This document shows, one piece after another, positions 15,412 to 25,196 of a DNA stretch of 64,000 nt. The first letter of the stretch is position 1. Every line of letters starts with the position of its first letter. Source of the DNA: CBDHHC01 sp050633205 (GTDB lineage Bacteria > Pseudomonadota > Alphaproteobacteria > Rhizobiales > CBDHHC01); contig JBOEGA010000009.1 of NCBI GenBank assembly GCA_050633205.1, positions 1 to 64,000 on the forward strand, written 5' to 3'. A program made the position numbers and the translations under genes. Below the pieces are notes generated by a model, which worked only from the letters and a program-made list of their open reading frames with translations, was not told the origin of the DNA and made no database searches.

Positions 15412-17883
15412 ATGGCTAGTGATATTACACTGTCAAGTGCGGTACGCAGTAATCTTCTGTCCCTACAAAAGACGGCAGATCTATTAGGAAAAACACAAGG
15501 AAGACTAGCCACAGGACTGAAAGTCAATAGTGCACTGGACGATCCGACCGCTTTCTTCACTTCATCAGCACTAAATAACCGCGCAAGCGATTTGAACCGT
15601 CTACAGGATTTCGTAGGTAACGCGATTCAAACACTTCGTGCTGCAGATGAAGGTATTACAGCAATTACAAATCTGGTTGAGTCAGCGGAAGCGACTGCAC
15701 GTCAGGCGCTACAAACTGCTGGTGGAACAGTGAGTGCTGTTCAGGTTACCGGTACTGCTGCTGTTGCTGCAGATACTGCGCCGACAGTAACCGGCACAAG
15801 CATTGGCAGTGATGCAGAACTTGATGCAACTGGCCTAAACTTCGATAATACCGATACAATTGAAATCAGCCTGAACGGTACAACTTCCATTATTAACTTT
15901 GAAAATAATGGTAACGGTGTTGCTGCGACAGCTGCGTCCGGCGATAACTATTATATCAACCTTGATGATGCGGACGGTGCTACCGGTACTGCTGCAACAG
16001 TTACAGGCGCTGATGTGGGATCACCAAATGAACTGGAAGGTGATCTTGGTCTGGACGTTAATGATACACTAACCATTAATATCGACGGTGTTACGTCCAC
16101 CATCAACTTTGAGAAAAACGGTAATGGTGTTGATGCCACAGCAGACTCAGGCAATAACTACTATATCAACCTTGATGATGCGGACGGCTCAACAGGTGCT
16201 GCTGCTACGGTTACAGGCGCTGCTCTTGCAGGTGACCAGACACTGAAAACGCAACTTGGATTTGCTGCCGGTGATGCTCTGACTCTTACAGAAAATGGTA
16301 CAACCTACACCATTAACTTTGAGGAAGCCGGTGCCAATACGAATACTACGGGTTCAGATGGTACGCCACCAAACAGTTTCTATATCAACCTTGATGACTA
16401 TGACGGTGCTGGTGTAGGCACTGGTGAGACAACAGTATCAGAGCTTGCCGCGACGATTAACAGTATTTCCGGTTTGAATGCTGCCTTTAGTGGTGGCAAC
16501 CAGTTTACTATCGGAGCAGATGCCAATAATGGTGATGTGACCATTACAGTCAGTGACGCCAGCGGTGGCGGCGGTGCAGCGGATGAATCACTCTTTGATA
16601 CACTTGGCTTTACGACAAACTCTCTTGGTTCATTGACAGTAGAACCAGCCAGCAGTGGCAATGCGGATCTATCGACACTTGCCGCAAAAATCAATAGTAT
16701 TACTAACCTGAGTTCCTCTGTTGCCTCTAATCAGCTTACCATTGCATCGAGTGGTTTCCTGGGTGATTTAACAATCACGGCCAATGATAATGGTTCTGCA
16801 AGTGATGCTGTTCTGGGTGCTTTGGGACTTACAAATACCGGCAGCACGGGTATTACTCTGGTAGAACCTGCCAGCAGTGGCGATGCAACAGCATCAACAC
16901 TAACTTCCCTGATTAACAGTATCACTGGTCTGGATTCCAGCTTTGCCAGTAACCAGATTACGATTGCGTCTTCAAGTTTTGTTGGTGATCTGAGTATTAC
17001 AGTTAAAGACGGTGGTACGGAAGATGATACGAAACTTAACGCACTTGGCCTGACCAATACTGGTTCTGCCGGTGTCACCCTGATCGAACCTGCAAACGCT
17101 GACCTTGGTGCATTAACCGGAAACCTGACTTTCCAGCTTGGAACGGGAACGGTCAATACAGTCAGCTTTGGCACTGATGACAGCGCTAATGAAGTTAACA
17201 CGAGAGAAGAACTTCTCAGTGCGATTAACGCAGTATCCAATGTTACAGCATCATTCGTAGGAAATGCCCTGCAGTTTGACCTCGCTGATACGGAAAGCAG
17301 CCTGACTATCGGTGGTGATGCTGCTGAACTGACTGCTTTAAACCTGACTGCAACAACAACTTATGCATCAGTTGCAACAACGGTAGCGGACAGAACAAAC
17401 TTTGCCACACAGTTTGATGAACTGCGCCTGCAAATTGACCAACTCGCAAAAGATGCTCAATATAATGGTGTTAACCTTCTGGATGGCGACTCACTAACAG
17501 TTACATTTAACGAAGACGGAACATCTTCTCTGGGTATCTCTGGTGTGACATTTGACTCATCCGGACTGGGTGTTGCTGCAGCAGAAAACAACTTCCAGCT
17601 TGATTCCAATATTACAGCTGCGCTTACGGACCTTGAGTCCGCTACAAATACACTGAGATCGCAGGCATCAGCGTTTGGTTCTAACCTGTCAGTGGTGGAA
17701 ACCCGTCAGGACTTTACAAAAGAACTTATTAACGTGCTGGAAACAGGTGCTGCGAATCTAACACTTGCAGATACCAACGAAGAAGGTGCTAATCTTCTGG
17801 CCCTGCAAACGAGACAACAGCTATCTTCGACAGCTCTTTCTCTCGCTTCTCAGGCAGACCAGAACGTTCTCAGACTATTCTAA
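15412..17883 (+). CDS. flagellin 3, enlarged with duplicated surface modules
   Basis: 823 residues, nearly twice the length of its neighbours, with the same D0/D1 ends (1-120 and about 655-823). The extra central part is built from two repeat families. Type A: three copies of ~70-73 residues marked by NYYINLDDADG-like segments at about residues 179, 249 and 323. Type B: three copies of 74 residues ending in VEPASSG or IEPANAD at about 410, 484 and 558, each with an INSI..L..S...NQ.TI core. These modules would project from the filament surface. Same AGGAAAGG ribosome site as flagellin 2; strong terminator after the stop. Confidence 0.95.
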   Translation: MASDITLSSAVRSNLLSLQKTADLLGKTQGRLATGLKVNSALDDPTAFFTSSALNNRASDLNRLQDFVGNAIQTLRAADEGITAITNLVESAEATARQALQTAGGTVSAVQVTGTAAVAADTAPTVTGTSIGSDAELDATGLNFDNTDTIEISLNGTTSIINFENNGNGVAATAASGDNYYINLDDADGATGTAATVTGADVGSPNELEGDLGLDVNDTLTINIDGVTSTINFEKNGNGVDATADSGNNYYINLDDADGSTGAAATVTGAALAGDQTLKTQLGFAAGDALTLTENGTTYTINFEEAGANTNTTGSDGTPPNSFYINLDDYDGAGVGTGETTVSELAATINSISGLNAAFSGGNQFTIGADANNGDVTITVSDASGGGGAADESLFDTLGFTTNSLGSLTVEPASSGNADLSTLAAKINSITNLSSSVASNQLTIASSGFLGDLTITANDNGSASDAVLGALGLTNTGSTGITLVEPASSGDATASTLTSLINSITGLDSSFASNQITIASSSFVGDLSITVKDGGTEDDTKLNALGLTNTGSAGVTLIEPANADLGALTGNLTFQLGTGTVNTVSFGTDDSANEVNTREELLSAINAVSNVTASFVGNALQFDLADTESSLTIGGDAAELTALNLTATTTYASVATTVADRTNFATQFDELRLQIDQLAKDAQYNGVNLLDGDSLTVTFNEDGTSSLGISGVTFDSSGLGVAAAENNFQLDSNITAALTDLESATNTLRSQASAFGSNLSVVETRQDFTKELINVLETGAANLTLADTNEEGANLLALQTRQQLSSTALSLASQADQNVLRLF
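15946..17100 (+). repeat. intragenic tandem modules in flagellin 3
   Basis: Type A units are visible in DNA: an AACTAYTATATCAACCTTGA core starts near 15946 and 16156, with a diverged copy near 16375 (periods 210 and 219 bases). Type B units end at 16639, 16861 and 17083 (period exactly 222 bases). All repeats stay in frame, so they are protein modules duplicated within the gene and then diverged. Confidence 0.85.
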
Positions 17884-17908
17884 AAATAGATTTTCACAGA
17901 AAAGTAAT

Positions 17909-17936
17909 AAAAGGCGGGGCAACCCCGCCTTTTTTA
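17909..17936 (+). terminator. rho-independent terminator after flagellin 3
   Basis: AAGGCGGGG (17911-17919), loop CAA, CCCCGCCTT (17923-17931), then five more T. Its core resembles the terminator after flagellin 2, suggesting the two gene units were duplicated together with their ends. Confidence 0.95.
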
Positions 17937-18055
17937 TTGTTATTAATAATGTTTAATACTATACTTAACTCGTTATTAGCAATATCCCGTCATCTTCTGT
18001 TCAATTAGTGCATGCGTTGTCAAAGTTATCGTGATTTAATTATTAGGGTAAAACT

Positions 18056-19360
18056 ATGGCTTCAGACATCACTCTTTCAAGTGCTGTACGAAACAACCTG
18101 CTATCACTACAAAAAACAGCAACTTTGCTTTCAAAAACACAAGAACGACTAGCAACAGGACTGAAAGTCAATAGTGCGCTGGATGATCCAACTGCGTTCT
18201 TTACTTCCCTGTCTTTGTCTGACCGAGCCAGTGATCTCAATCGTCTACAGGACTTTGTTGGAAATGCTGTTCAGACATTGCGAGCTGCAGATGAAGGTAT
18301 ATCCGGAATTACCAACCTTCTTGAAACTGCCGAGGCCACAGCCCGGCAGGCGCTGGAATCTGCCAGTTCCATATCAACTTTTCTTGGAAATAACACGACA
18401 GCCCTTGCATCCACAACAGATCTCTCCACTCTGAATGCCGAGTTTTCAGGTTCCCAGACAATTGCAATAACAACCGGAACCAATGAAACAACAACACTTA
18501 CGCTTGATGCAAACAGCACAGTAGCTGATATTGTTACAGCTATTAATGACAACACTCTGGTTACTGCGGGCAATCAGGTTGATAATGTTAATGGCACTGT
18601 ATCTGTTGGAACAGCTGGTGGAGCTGAAGTTCGGGCCACGCTGACAGCCGATGGAAAGATCAAGCTGGAAGGTGCTGATTCAGCAGCAACTATTCAAATA
18701 GCTATCACTAATAATGATGATAATGCTACAGCAGGTGCATTCAGAACTGCAGTTGCAGCTCTGGGTTTTGATGATACGACCGGCACTTATGTAGAGGGTG
18801 TTGCTGCAACTTCAACCGCCAGTTTTACGACAACAATTGTTGCTGCGGGGACAGAAAATACTGACAGAACAAGCCTGGCTTCTCAGTTTGATGAGTTACG
18901 AACCCAGATAGACCAGCTTGCACTTGATTCAGGTTTTAATGGTGTAAACCTTCTGGATGGAGATGCCCTTACTGTTATCTTTAATGAGCAGGGAACTTCA
19001 TCTATTTCCCTGTCAGGTGTTACTTTCAGCTCCTCGGGCCTTGGGCTGACAACAACTGATAATACTTTTCAAACTGATTTTGATATAAGGTTCTCAATTG
19101 AAGAAATTGAAACTGCGATAAACTCACTGAGATCCCAGGCATCAAAATTCGGTTCAAACCTTTCTGTTGTGGAAGCCAGGCAGGACTTCACGAAGGAACT
19201 GATTAATGTTCTGGAAACCGGTGCAGCAAATCTTACATTGGCAGATACGAATGAAGAAGGCGCAAATCTTCTGGCCCTGCAAACAAGACAGCAACTGTCT
19301 TCAACGGCGCTTTCTCTGGCTTCTCAAGCTGATCAGAACGTACTTCGTCTCTTTGGTTAA
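18056..19360 (+). CDS. flagellin 4
   Basis: 434 residues, same plan as flagellins 1 and 2, central domain closest to flagellin 1 (IAITTGTNETTTLTLDANSTVADIVTAINDNT). It has VEARQDF where the others have VETRQDF, and ends in LRLFG, one residue longer. The leader differs from that of flagellins 2 and 3 (TTAGGGTAAAACT before ATG). No terminator is seen after it and flbT starts 35 bases on, so it is probably co-transcribed with flbT-flaF. Confidence 0.95.
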   Translation: MASDITLSSAVRNNLLSLQKTATLLSKTQERLATGLKVNSALDDPTAFFTSLSLSDRASDLNRLQDFVGNAVQTLRAADEGISGITNLLETAEATARQALESASSISTFLGNNTTALASTTDLSTLNAEFSGSQTIAITTGTNETTTLTLDANSTVADIVTAINDNTLVTAGNQVDNVNGTVSVGTAGGAEVRATLTADGKIKLEGADSAATIQIAITNNDDNATAGAFRTAVAALGFDDTTGTYVEGVAATSTASFTTTIVAAGTENTDRTSLASQFDELRTQIDQLALDSGFNGVNLLDGDALTVIFNEQGTSSISLSGVTFSSSGLGLTTTDNTFQTDFDIRFSIEEIETAINSLRSQASKFGSNLSVVEARQDFTKELINVLETGAANLTLADTNEEGANLLALQTRQQLSSTALSLASQADQNVLRLFG

Positions 19361-19395
19361 TGATGAGTTAGTCTTCATCAGGTAGGATTTATTGT

Positions 19396-19779
19396 ATGGC
19401 GCTTAAGATAGAACTCAAACCGCGTGAACGTATAATTATTGGAGAGTCTATCATTACTAATGATGGGCACAGGACCAAACTGACCATTGAAGGAATGGCT
19501 CCAATATTACGCGAAAATGATATTATGCTTCCCGAGGAGGCTAAAACCCCCTGTGAGAACATTTATGTACTCGTGCAGATGATGTATCTGGATAAAGATC
19601 CAGCACGACTGCACAAGATGTATTTTGAAATGATTAACGATGTTCTCAATGCTGCACCCAGCACAATAGATCATATTGACAGGCTTAATAACAAGATTTT
19701 AACGGGTGCATATTATAAAGCATTAAAGGAAACAAAAGCGTTGATAGCATACGAGAAGGAATTAATGAACAATGCGTGA
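19396..19779 (+). CDS. flbT: flagellin post-transcriptional regulator FlbT
   Basis: FlbT of Caulobacter binds the flagellin mRNA leader and promotes decay until the hook is complete. 127 residues with the family opening MALKIELKPRERIIIGESIITNDG and NIYVLVQMMYLDKD near 55-68. It lies directly after flagellin 4 and overlaps flaF by eight bases, the expected regulator pair. The flagellin 2 leader hairpin is a candidate target. Confidence 0.92.
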   Translation: MALKIELKPRERIIIGESIITNDGHRTKLTIEGMAPILRENDIMLPEEAKTPCENIYVLVQMMYLDKDPARLHKMYFEMINDVLNAAPSTIDHIDRLNNKILTGAYYKALKETKALIAYEKELMNNA

Positions 19780-20161
19780 GGCAGTAGACGCTTACAGTCA
19801 GATTTCCAAGGCAAGTCTCGGGCCCAGGGAACTAGAAGCTTCAATCCTTCTGAAAGCTGCTGCACAGCTACAGTCCATCAAAGATGACTGGGAAAACAAT
19901 TACAAAAACCTGGATAATGCCCTGTACTACAACAGGCGGTTATGGACCATTCTGGCCTCAGCTATGGCAGATGAGGATAATCAACTTCCCAAGCCAATTC
20001 GTGATAATGTAGCGTCTCTTGGCGTCTTTGTTATGAGCCATACATTAAAGGTGCTTGCAGAACCGTCCCCGGATAAACTGACATCATTGATTAATATTAA
20101 TAAAGAGATAGCTGCCGGGCTGAACAGCGGGAAAGCTGACGACAAAAATCAAAATGCCTGA
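19772..20161 (+). CDS. flaF: flagellin synthesis activator FlaF
   Basis: FlaF is needed for flagellin translation or secretion and acts opposite to FlbT. 129 residues with the family pattern: AYSQISKASLGPRELEASILLKAAAQLQSIKDDW and ALYYNRRLWTILASAMADEDNQLP. The start overlaps the end of flbT by eight bases. It converges on flgL with only 40 bases between stops and no obvious terminator there. Confidence 0.9.
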   Translation: MREAVDAYSQISKASLGPRELEASILLKAAAQLQSIKDDWENNYKNLDNALYYNRRLWTILASAMADEDNQLPKPIRDNVASLGVFVMSHTLKVLAEPSPDKLTSLININKEIAAGLNSGKADDKNQNA

Positions 20162-20201
20162 GGCATATAGAAATTTTGCATAAAAAACTATATTACAGCG
20201 T

Positions 20202-21704
20202 TTACAGGAAGTTTATCAGTGATATCCGGCCCAGTGATGCTGTAACACTTAAAGTCGCTTCCAGTCTGGTCTGCAACGTCAATAAATTGGCACTCACTTC
20301 ATATGTGTCCGCAACTTCAATTTCATCGATAAATGATTTTAAGAGATGACTGTTGTCCTGATGCCTTTGCAGAGCGCTGCCCAAAGTTGCCTGTATAACT
20401 GTAAACTCTCCAGTGATGTCTCCCACTGACTGTACATTACCATTAAAGCTTAAAGTCGTATTTACCCTACTGCTGATTGCCAGATATCTATCATGAGCAT
20501 TCGCATCAGTTTGCGGGAATGTGTCTGCAACAACGGAAGCCAGCTGCTTCAGAACAGTTTTAAATGCCTCTTCATTTGCCCGTACTCCATGAGACAGACT
20601 TATTGTATCATCAATTCTGGCAACTGCGCTATCTCTGGCAGAGGATGAAGAAATCTCTCCCTGATACCAATAGACAGTATCAGTGGTTGTTGCATCTACC
20701 AGAGAGGTTGCACTATCATATGGTGGGCCATTTACGCGTTGAGGTGGTGTTGTATCATCATAATCAAAGAAGTTGTCTGCTGCCGCGAATATGGATGCCG
20801 CCTGCAACTCTGTAGTGGCCAGTGTCTGTATCCGACTATTCAGAACATTATAGAAATTGGTTGCAGTTTCATTTTCGTCTGCTCCAATCTGAAATTGATT
20901 ATCAAGAACCGGTGTTCCTGAGACGGCTTCGAGTCTTAATGTCGTCGTTGTGCCATCGGGTAAAGTAAATTCAAAACTGACCTGCTCGCCATCGTTCGGC
21001 AAAGTTGCTGTAAATGTTACGGAGACCGCAGCAGGAGACCCGGCAGGACCTGCCAGGGTGGTGCCGGTAAGACCTGAGCTTGCGTTACTCCATTTAAAAC
21101 CGAAAGGACATGTCGCATTATCTTCGGTAATACTGACGGCAGCCCCACCTGGCGCAGGTATAACCAGGCGACCGAGATCACCGGCTCCAACATCCGCCTG
21201 GATGCGTTCCTGAGCAACCTCAATAAAGCCTGCCCTTCCGGTTGCTCCATCCAATATCACATCAGGAGATAACATAGGTACAACGTCCGTGTTTCTACCG
21301 CCAAATATATAGCGGCCCGCTACCTGAGTATCCATCAAGGCTGTCATTTCAGCAAATTTAGCCCGGGAGGTTTCCTGAAAACTAGTCTGTCCTGTATCTT
21401 CCGGATTGTATAAGGACCCTAAAGAATCTGCTTTGGTTTCCGCACTGATGTCCCGCACTCTGCTAAGGACATTGTTGGTAACATTCATACGGACCTGGAT
21501 ATGTTTTATTGAGGAAATATAACCTTCAACCTGAGATAATTCCCCGCGAAAAGATAAATCAAGTCCGCGCTGCTCCCCTAATCCACCGTATGTTACGGAT
21601 TTTTTACCCGTTGCCAACTGACGTTGCAGATCATTTGTTCTATTCCGAATATCCAGCAAGGTTCTGTTGACATTATATGTAGCGTTAAGGGGAGGTAGTG
21701 TCAT
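20202..21704 (-). CDS. flgL: flagellar hook-filament junction protein FlgL
   Basis: HAP3, connects hook and filament. 500 residues: flagellin-like N-terminus (NVNRTLLDIRNRTNDLQRQLATGKKSVTYGGLG) and C-terminal helix (VADTYEVSANLLTLQTRLEATLSVTASLGRISLINFL). The central domain (about 180-370) is longer than in enterobacterial FlgL (317 residues). It follows flgK by 24 bases and ends the flgE-flgK-flgL operon. Confidence 0.93.
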   Translation of the reverse strand: MTLPPLNATYNVNRTLLDIRNRTNDLQRQLATGKKSVTYGGLGEQRGLDLSFRGELSQVEGYISSIKHIQVRMNVTNNVLSRVRDISAETKADSLGSLYNPEDTGQTSFQETSRAKFAEMTALMDTQVAGRYIFGGRNTDVVPMLSPDVILDGATGRAGFIEVAQERIQADVGAGDLGRLVIPAPGGAAVSITEDNATCPFGFKWSNASSGLTGTTLAGPAGSPAAVSVTFTATLPNDGEQVSFEFTLPDGTTTTLRLEAVSGTPVLDNQFQIGADENETATNFYNVLNSRIQTLATTELQAASIFAAADNFFDYDDTTPPQRVNGPPYDSATSLVDATTTDTVYWYQGEISSSSARDSAVARIDDTISLSHGVRANEEAFKTVLKQLASVVADTFPQTDANAHDRYLAISSRVNTTLSFNGNVQSVGDITGEFTVIQATLGSALQRHQDNSHLLKSFIDEIEVADTYEVSANLLTLQTRLEATLSVTASLGRISLINFL

Positions 21705-21728
21705 TTTTTCTCTCTATATATCGATTTA

Positions 21729-23600
21729 CTATACGGTTTGTATCAAGAGCTGCATCATTTCCTGAATTGCCTGCACCACCCTTGCATTTGCGGAAAATGC
21801 ATTTTGCAGTGCGATCAACTGGGAAATTTCACTATCAACATCAACACCTACAGTCGCTTCATATCTATCCTGTAGAGATACTGTTACGAGAGTCTGGCTT
21901 GCATTTGTTCTTCTGGCATAATCTGCTTCGGCTGTTACTCTGGAAATTACTTTCTGAGTAAACCCCACTACTGACATAATCGCCGGGCTATCCGTTTTTC
22001 CAATGCCTGAAGAAGGGTGGAAAGTTATTTTTGTATCATTCAGGCGGCTATATAGTTCCTGAGGCCTATCCGGAGAACCGATTGCTGTTTCCGGGCTGGT
22101 TGCGTATTTAACAAGAAGCTCATTATCAGCCAGCAGTTCATAATTTACAGCCAGACGGGATGCGAAACCCAGCTTCTGTCCTGGCCCATCCAGACTGCTT
22201 GAATATGCCAGACCGATACTCTGGGCATCAGTGAATATGGGGATCTGTAACCCGTCATCCTGTGCCGATGTCGCTGTTATTACGGCGGATAACCCATCTA
22301 CATCTGTCAGGCCACCAGCACCATCATCGATGATACGCAACACGTTACCACTTGGGTTACTGGCAGTCAGATTGGCTCCCAGTGCTGTATCTATAGCCGC
22401 GATAGCGGCGGCAAGACCACCAGAAAAATCAATGCCTATTACGGTATCATTGGGGTTTGCTGTTACTGTATCTGCCAGTGGCAGAACTGAAGCATCATCA
22501 ACCCTGATAAATGTGATTTCTTCTTCAGTTGGCCCGGTATTATCTGTGTAGTTTAATGTAATTGCGTTACCAGCCAGAATTCCAGTCAGGTCAATATCAA
22601 AACCAGTTTGCACACCAACGGTTGCCGCAGTGCTTGTAATATCTTTATTGGAGAATGCAGTCGCAAGGCCATGTGCAATTTCATCGAGCTGATCCTGGAC
22701 ACTTGTCAGAGTTTCATCTCTTAATTCAATCAACGCGCCAATATGTCCGGATTTGATAGCACCATTTGCAATCAGGTCGATCGCATATCCAGTACTGTTA
22801 CGGACAAATATAGTACCGACCCCTCTCTCATCAGGGTCCGTACTATACAGAGCGGAGGCATTTACAGCACCTTTCTGGTCAAAATCCAGAGTTCGTGCAT
22901 TGCCTTCCAGAAGTGCGTTACCGCCTTTTGTAAAAACCGAGACACGCCCTGTATCTGCGAATGATACCTGTATTTCAAGAAACTGTGCTATCCGATCGAG
23001 AAATTTATCCCGCTCGTCAAGAACATCAACCGGGGCACGACCACCGGCAGAATCCAGTGTCTGGTTGATTTGATCCAGTTGCTCGAGTGAATCATTAATT
23101 TCAGCAATAGATTCGGCTATTGAATCTTCTGCGAGCTGGCGTAAGTCCTGTATTCCATTACTTATTGAGAAAAACTGATTGGCCAGAACCTGGGCGGAAC
23201 TGATGACTTCATCTCGTCGTACGCCATCTTCCGGGGCAGTCATAAGTGTCTGAAGTTTTTGCGAGAAATCATTCAGAAGTGAGTCCAGAGCATTGGTTTC
23301 TCCGGGAGTGCCAATCAATGAATCAACACGATTAAGAAACTGCTCGGTAATTTCTGTTGCGGAATGCAGGGAATTTGCATCACGAAGCTGCTTTTGCAGA
23401 AAAGTATCTATTACGCGGGTGGGGTCCAGTTCTCTCACACCACCACTGGAAAATCCCAGAACCTCGTTTCTGAGATTTTGGTTTTTCTTTGTGTAGCCAG
23501 GAGTATCAGCGTTGGCAATGTTACGCGAAATCAGCTCCAGGCCATTCTGCGTTGCAGTCAGCCCTGAATTTGCCGAATTTAATGCCTGTGTTAAACCCAT
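21729..23600 (-). CDS. flgK: flagellar hook-associated protein FlgK
   Basis: HAP1, the first hook-filament junction protein. 623 residues with the FlgK N-terminus MGLTQALNSANSGLTATQNGLELISRNIANADTPGYTKKNQ and the C-terminal QTLVTVSLQDRYEATVGVDVDSEISQLIALQNAFSANARVVQAIQEMM. It lies between flgE (56 bases upstream) and flgL. No separate promoter is seen in the flgE-flgK gap. Confidence 0.96.
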   Translation of the reverse strand: MGLTQALNSANSGLTATQNGLELISRNIANADTPGYTKKNQNLRNEVLGFSSGGVRELDPTRVIDTFLQKQLRDANSLHSATEITEQFLNRVDSLIGTPGETNALDSLLNDFSQKLQTLMTAPEDGVRRDEVISSAQVLANQFFSISNGIQDLRQLAEDSIAESIAEINDSLEQLDQINQTLDSAGGRAPVDVLDERDKFLDRIAQFLEIQVSFADTGRVSVFTKGGNALLEGNARTLDFDQKGAVNASALYSTDPDERGVGTIFVRNSTGYAIDLIANGAIKSGHIGALIELRDETLTSVQDQLDEIAHGLATAFSNKDITSTAATVGVQTGFDIDLTGILAGNAITLNYTDNTGPTEEEITFIRVDDASVLPLADTVTANPNDTVIGIDFSGGLAAAIAAIDTALGANLTASNPSGNVLRIIDDGAGGLTDVDGLSAVITATSAQDDGLQIPIFTDAQSIGLAYSSSLDGPGQKLGFASRLAVNYELLADNELLVKYATSPETAIGSPDRPQELYSRLNDTKITFHPSSGIGKTDSPAIMSVVGFTQKVISRVTAEADYARRTNASQTLVTVSLQDRYEATVGVDVDSEISQLIALQNAFSANARVVQAIQEMMQLLIQTV

Positions 23601-23656
23601 AGCCTGAACCTTACCATTTACGCATCACCCAATTGTGAGCGGTTATTCTACTCTCG

Positions 23657-25042
23657 TTATCTCACCATATTCAGTGCTTCCTGCAGCATTTCATCACCTG
23701 TTGATACGATTCTGGTGTTTGCAGCATAAGCCTGCTGTGTCACGATGAGCTTTGTAAATTCATCGGCGATATCCGTATTCGAATTTTCCAGTGCTCTGCC
23801 GACAATATTGCCCTGTGCGGAGAAGATTGCTGTACCGGATTCCTGTGTGGCACGGAATGTACCACCATCCAGCTTCTGAAGGTCGTTATCAGAGAAGAAA
23901 CTGGCGAGAACGATCTGCGCAAGATCCACTGCCTGACCGTTGGAGTATGAAACATTCACACGCCCGTCATCGGTGATTGAAACAGCTGTTCTCTCACCGG
24001 CAGCGAAACCGTTCTGTTCCAGGGCTGTTACCTTTACAAGGCCATTTGAATCGGAGAACTGAGTTATACCATTTGCGCCGTGATCCAGGGTAATATCACC
24101 GATATTATTCCCCTCGATTGTCATTCCAGTAATAGTTACAGTTGTTACGGAAGGAGTAAGCTGACCATCAGCACCAAAGATGTAGTTGGTTCCAAGATTG
24201 GTCCATGCGGTATCTGTGCCGGTTGCTGTTGCATCGGTCAGATAAAACAGGTTCCAGGTATCAGTACCGCCATTTGCAACACTATCAACCTTACCCCACC
24301 GCAACTGAACACTCAGGGCCTGACCACCGGCATCAAATACGGTAATAGCTCCACCGGAAACAGACCTGTCAATAAATGTGGTGGCATCACTACCTACAAC
24401 GACTTCATCGCCGCCAACCGTCGGATCATTACTGAAGGTGGCATCAGCAGGTACAGGGTCGAGCAATTCACTATTGGTTACAGTATCATCCTGTGCCGAT
24501 GTGATTGGAAAACTTGGCAGGTTAGCGCGATAATCAATTTCTGTGGTAGCACTTGCTGCAAGGAAGTCATTGGTAATCTGAATAATTTCGGGAAGACTGC
24601 CTGACGTATTACCCGTCTGGGCATTAATGGGCAGGCCTTTCAGAAAGTACCCCGCGCCATTTTTCAGGTTACCATTTTTATCGATTTCAAAATCACCACG
24701 ACGCGAGAAGAGGTCTTCGTCACTAAATACCGGCAAGCCATCACTGGTACCAACCTGCTGACCTACGATAAAATAGCCATCACCATTGATTGCGGAGAAG
24801 GTTGTAATTTCACTGTTGGAGATATCGCCCTGCACGGTATTTGTCGGTCTCGAAGCAGCCTGCACCACACCTAATGCCTGCTCACGCGGAGAACTTTCAG
24901 GTAAAAGTTCTGCAAAGCTGGTATCAGTACGCTTATAGGCAAGCGTCTGTGAATTCGCGATATTGTTTGAAATATGTTCCAATGCAGTTGATTGAGCACG
25001 CAAACCAGTAATTGCAGTGGTCATTGCTCCAAAAATACCCAT
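23657..25042 (-). CDS. flgE: flagellar hook protein FlgE
   Basis: Structural subunit of the hook. 461 residues: N-terminal MGIFGAMTTAITGLRAQSTALEHISNNIANSQTLAYKRTDTSFAELLP, DGYFIVGQQ segment near 105, and the C-terminal ALENSNTDIADEFTKLIVTQQAYAANTRIVSTGDEMLQEALNMVR. First gene of the flgE-flgK-flgL operon behind a sigma-54 promoter. GGAG precedes the ATG. Confidence 0.96.
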   Translation of the reverse strand: MGIFGAMTTAITGLRAQSTALEHISNNIANSQTLAYKRTDTSFAELLPESSPREQALGVVQAASRPTNTVQGDISNSEITTFSAINGDGYFIVGQQVGTSDGLPVFSDEDLFSRRGDFEIDKNGNLKNGAGYFLKGLPINAQTGNTSGSLPEIIQITNDFLAASATTEIDYRANLPSFPITSAQDDTVTNSELLDPVPADATFSNDPTVGGDEVVVGSDATTFIDRSVSGGAITVFDAGGQALSVQLRWGKVDSVANGGTDTWNLFYLTDATATGTDTAWTNLGTNYIFGADGQLTPSVTTVTITGMTIEGNNIGDITLDHGANGITQFSDSNGLVKVTALEQNGFAAGERTAVSITDDGRVNVSYSNGQAVDLAQIVLASFFSDNDLQKLDGGTFRATQESGTAIFSAQGNIVGRALENSNTDIADEFTKLIVTQQAYAANTRIVSTGDEMLQEALNMVR

Positions 25043-25087
25043 GTGGCAACTCTCCTCAGGTCACGGAAAAACTTTTCCACAAACATA

Positions 25088-25103
25088 AGCAAGGTGAATG
25101 CCA
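25088..25103 (-). promoter_or_regulatory. sigma-54 promoter of flgE operon
   Basis: On the minus strand TGGCATTCACCTTGCT (25103 to 25088) fits TGGCAYG-N4-TTGCW, with GG and GC ten bases apart and a perfect TTGC. It lies 46 bases upstream of the flgE start. Together with the flgI promoter and fliX it shows that late flagellar genes here use sigma-54. Confidence 0.85.
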
Positions 25104-25161
25104 ACTATTTATTTCTTTATTTTCAATGCATTACCGAACAAATTCGGAGCAGGAGAAGAAT

Positions 25162-25186
25162 GTGCAGGGTATTTTTTACCCTGCAC
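25162..25186. terminator. hairpin between the SLT-like gene and flgE
   Basis: GTGCAGGGTA (25162-25171) and TACCCTGCAC (25177-25186) form a perfect 10-bp stem with a five-base T/A loop. It lies 10 bases after the stop of the minus-strand SLT-like gene. It lacks a T run on that strand, so it may work as a weak or factor-assisted terminator. Confidence 0.6.
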
Positions 25187-25196
25187 CGGGCAGTTT

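Noticed and set aside
16398..17240. Long reverse-strand frames in flagellin 3
   Set aside because: Antisense to the repeated Thr/Ser-rich modules; low complexity and no start signals.
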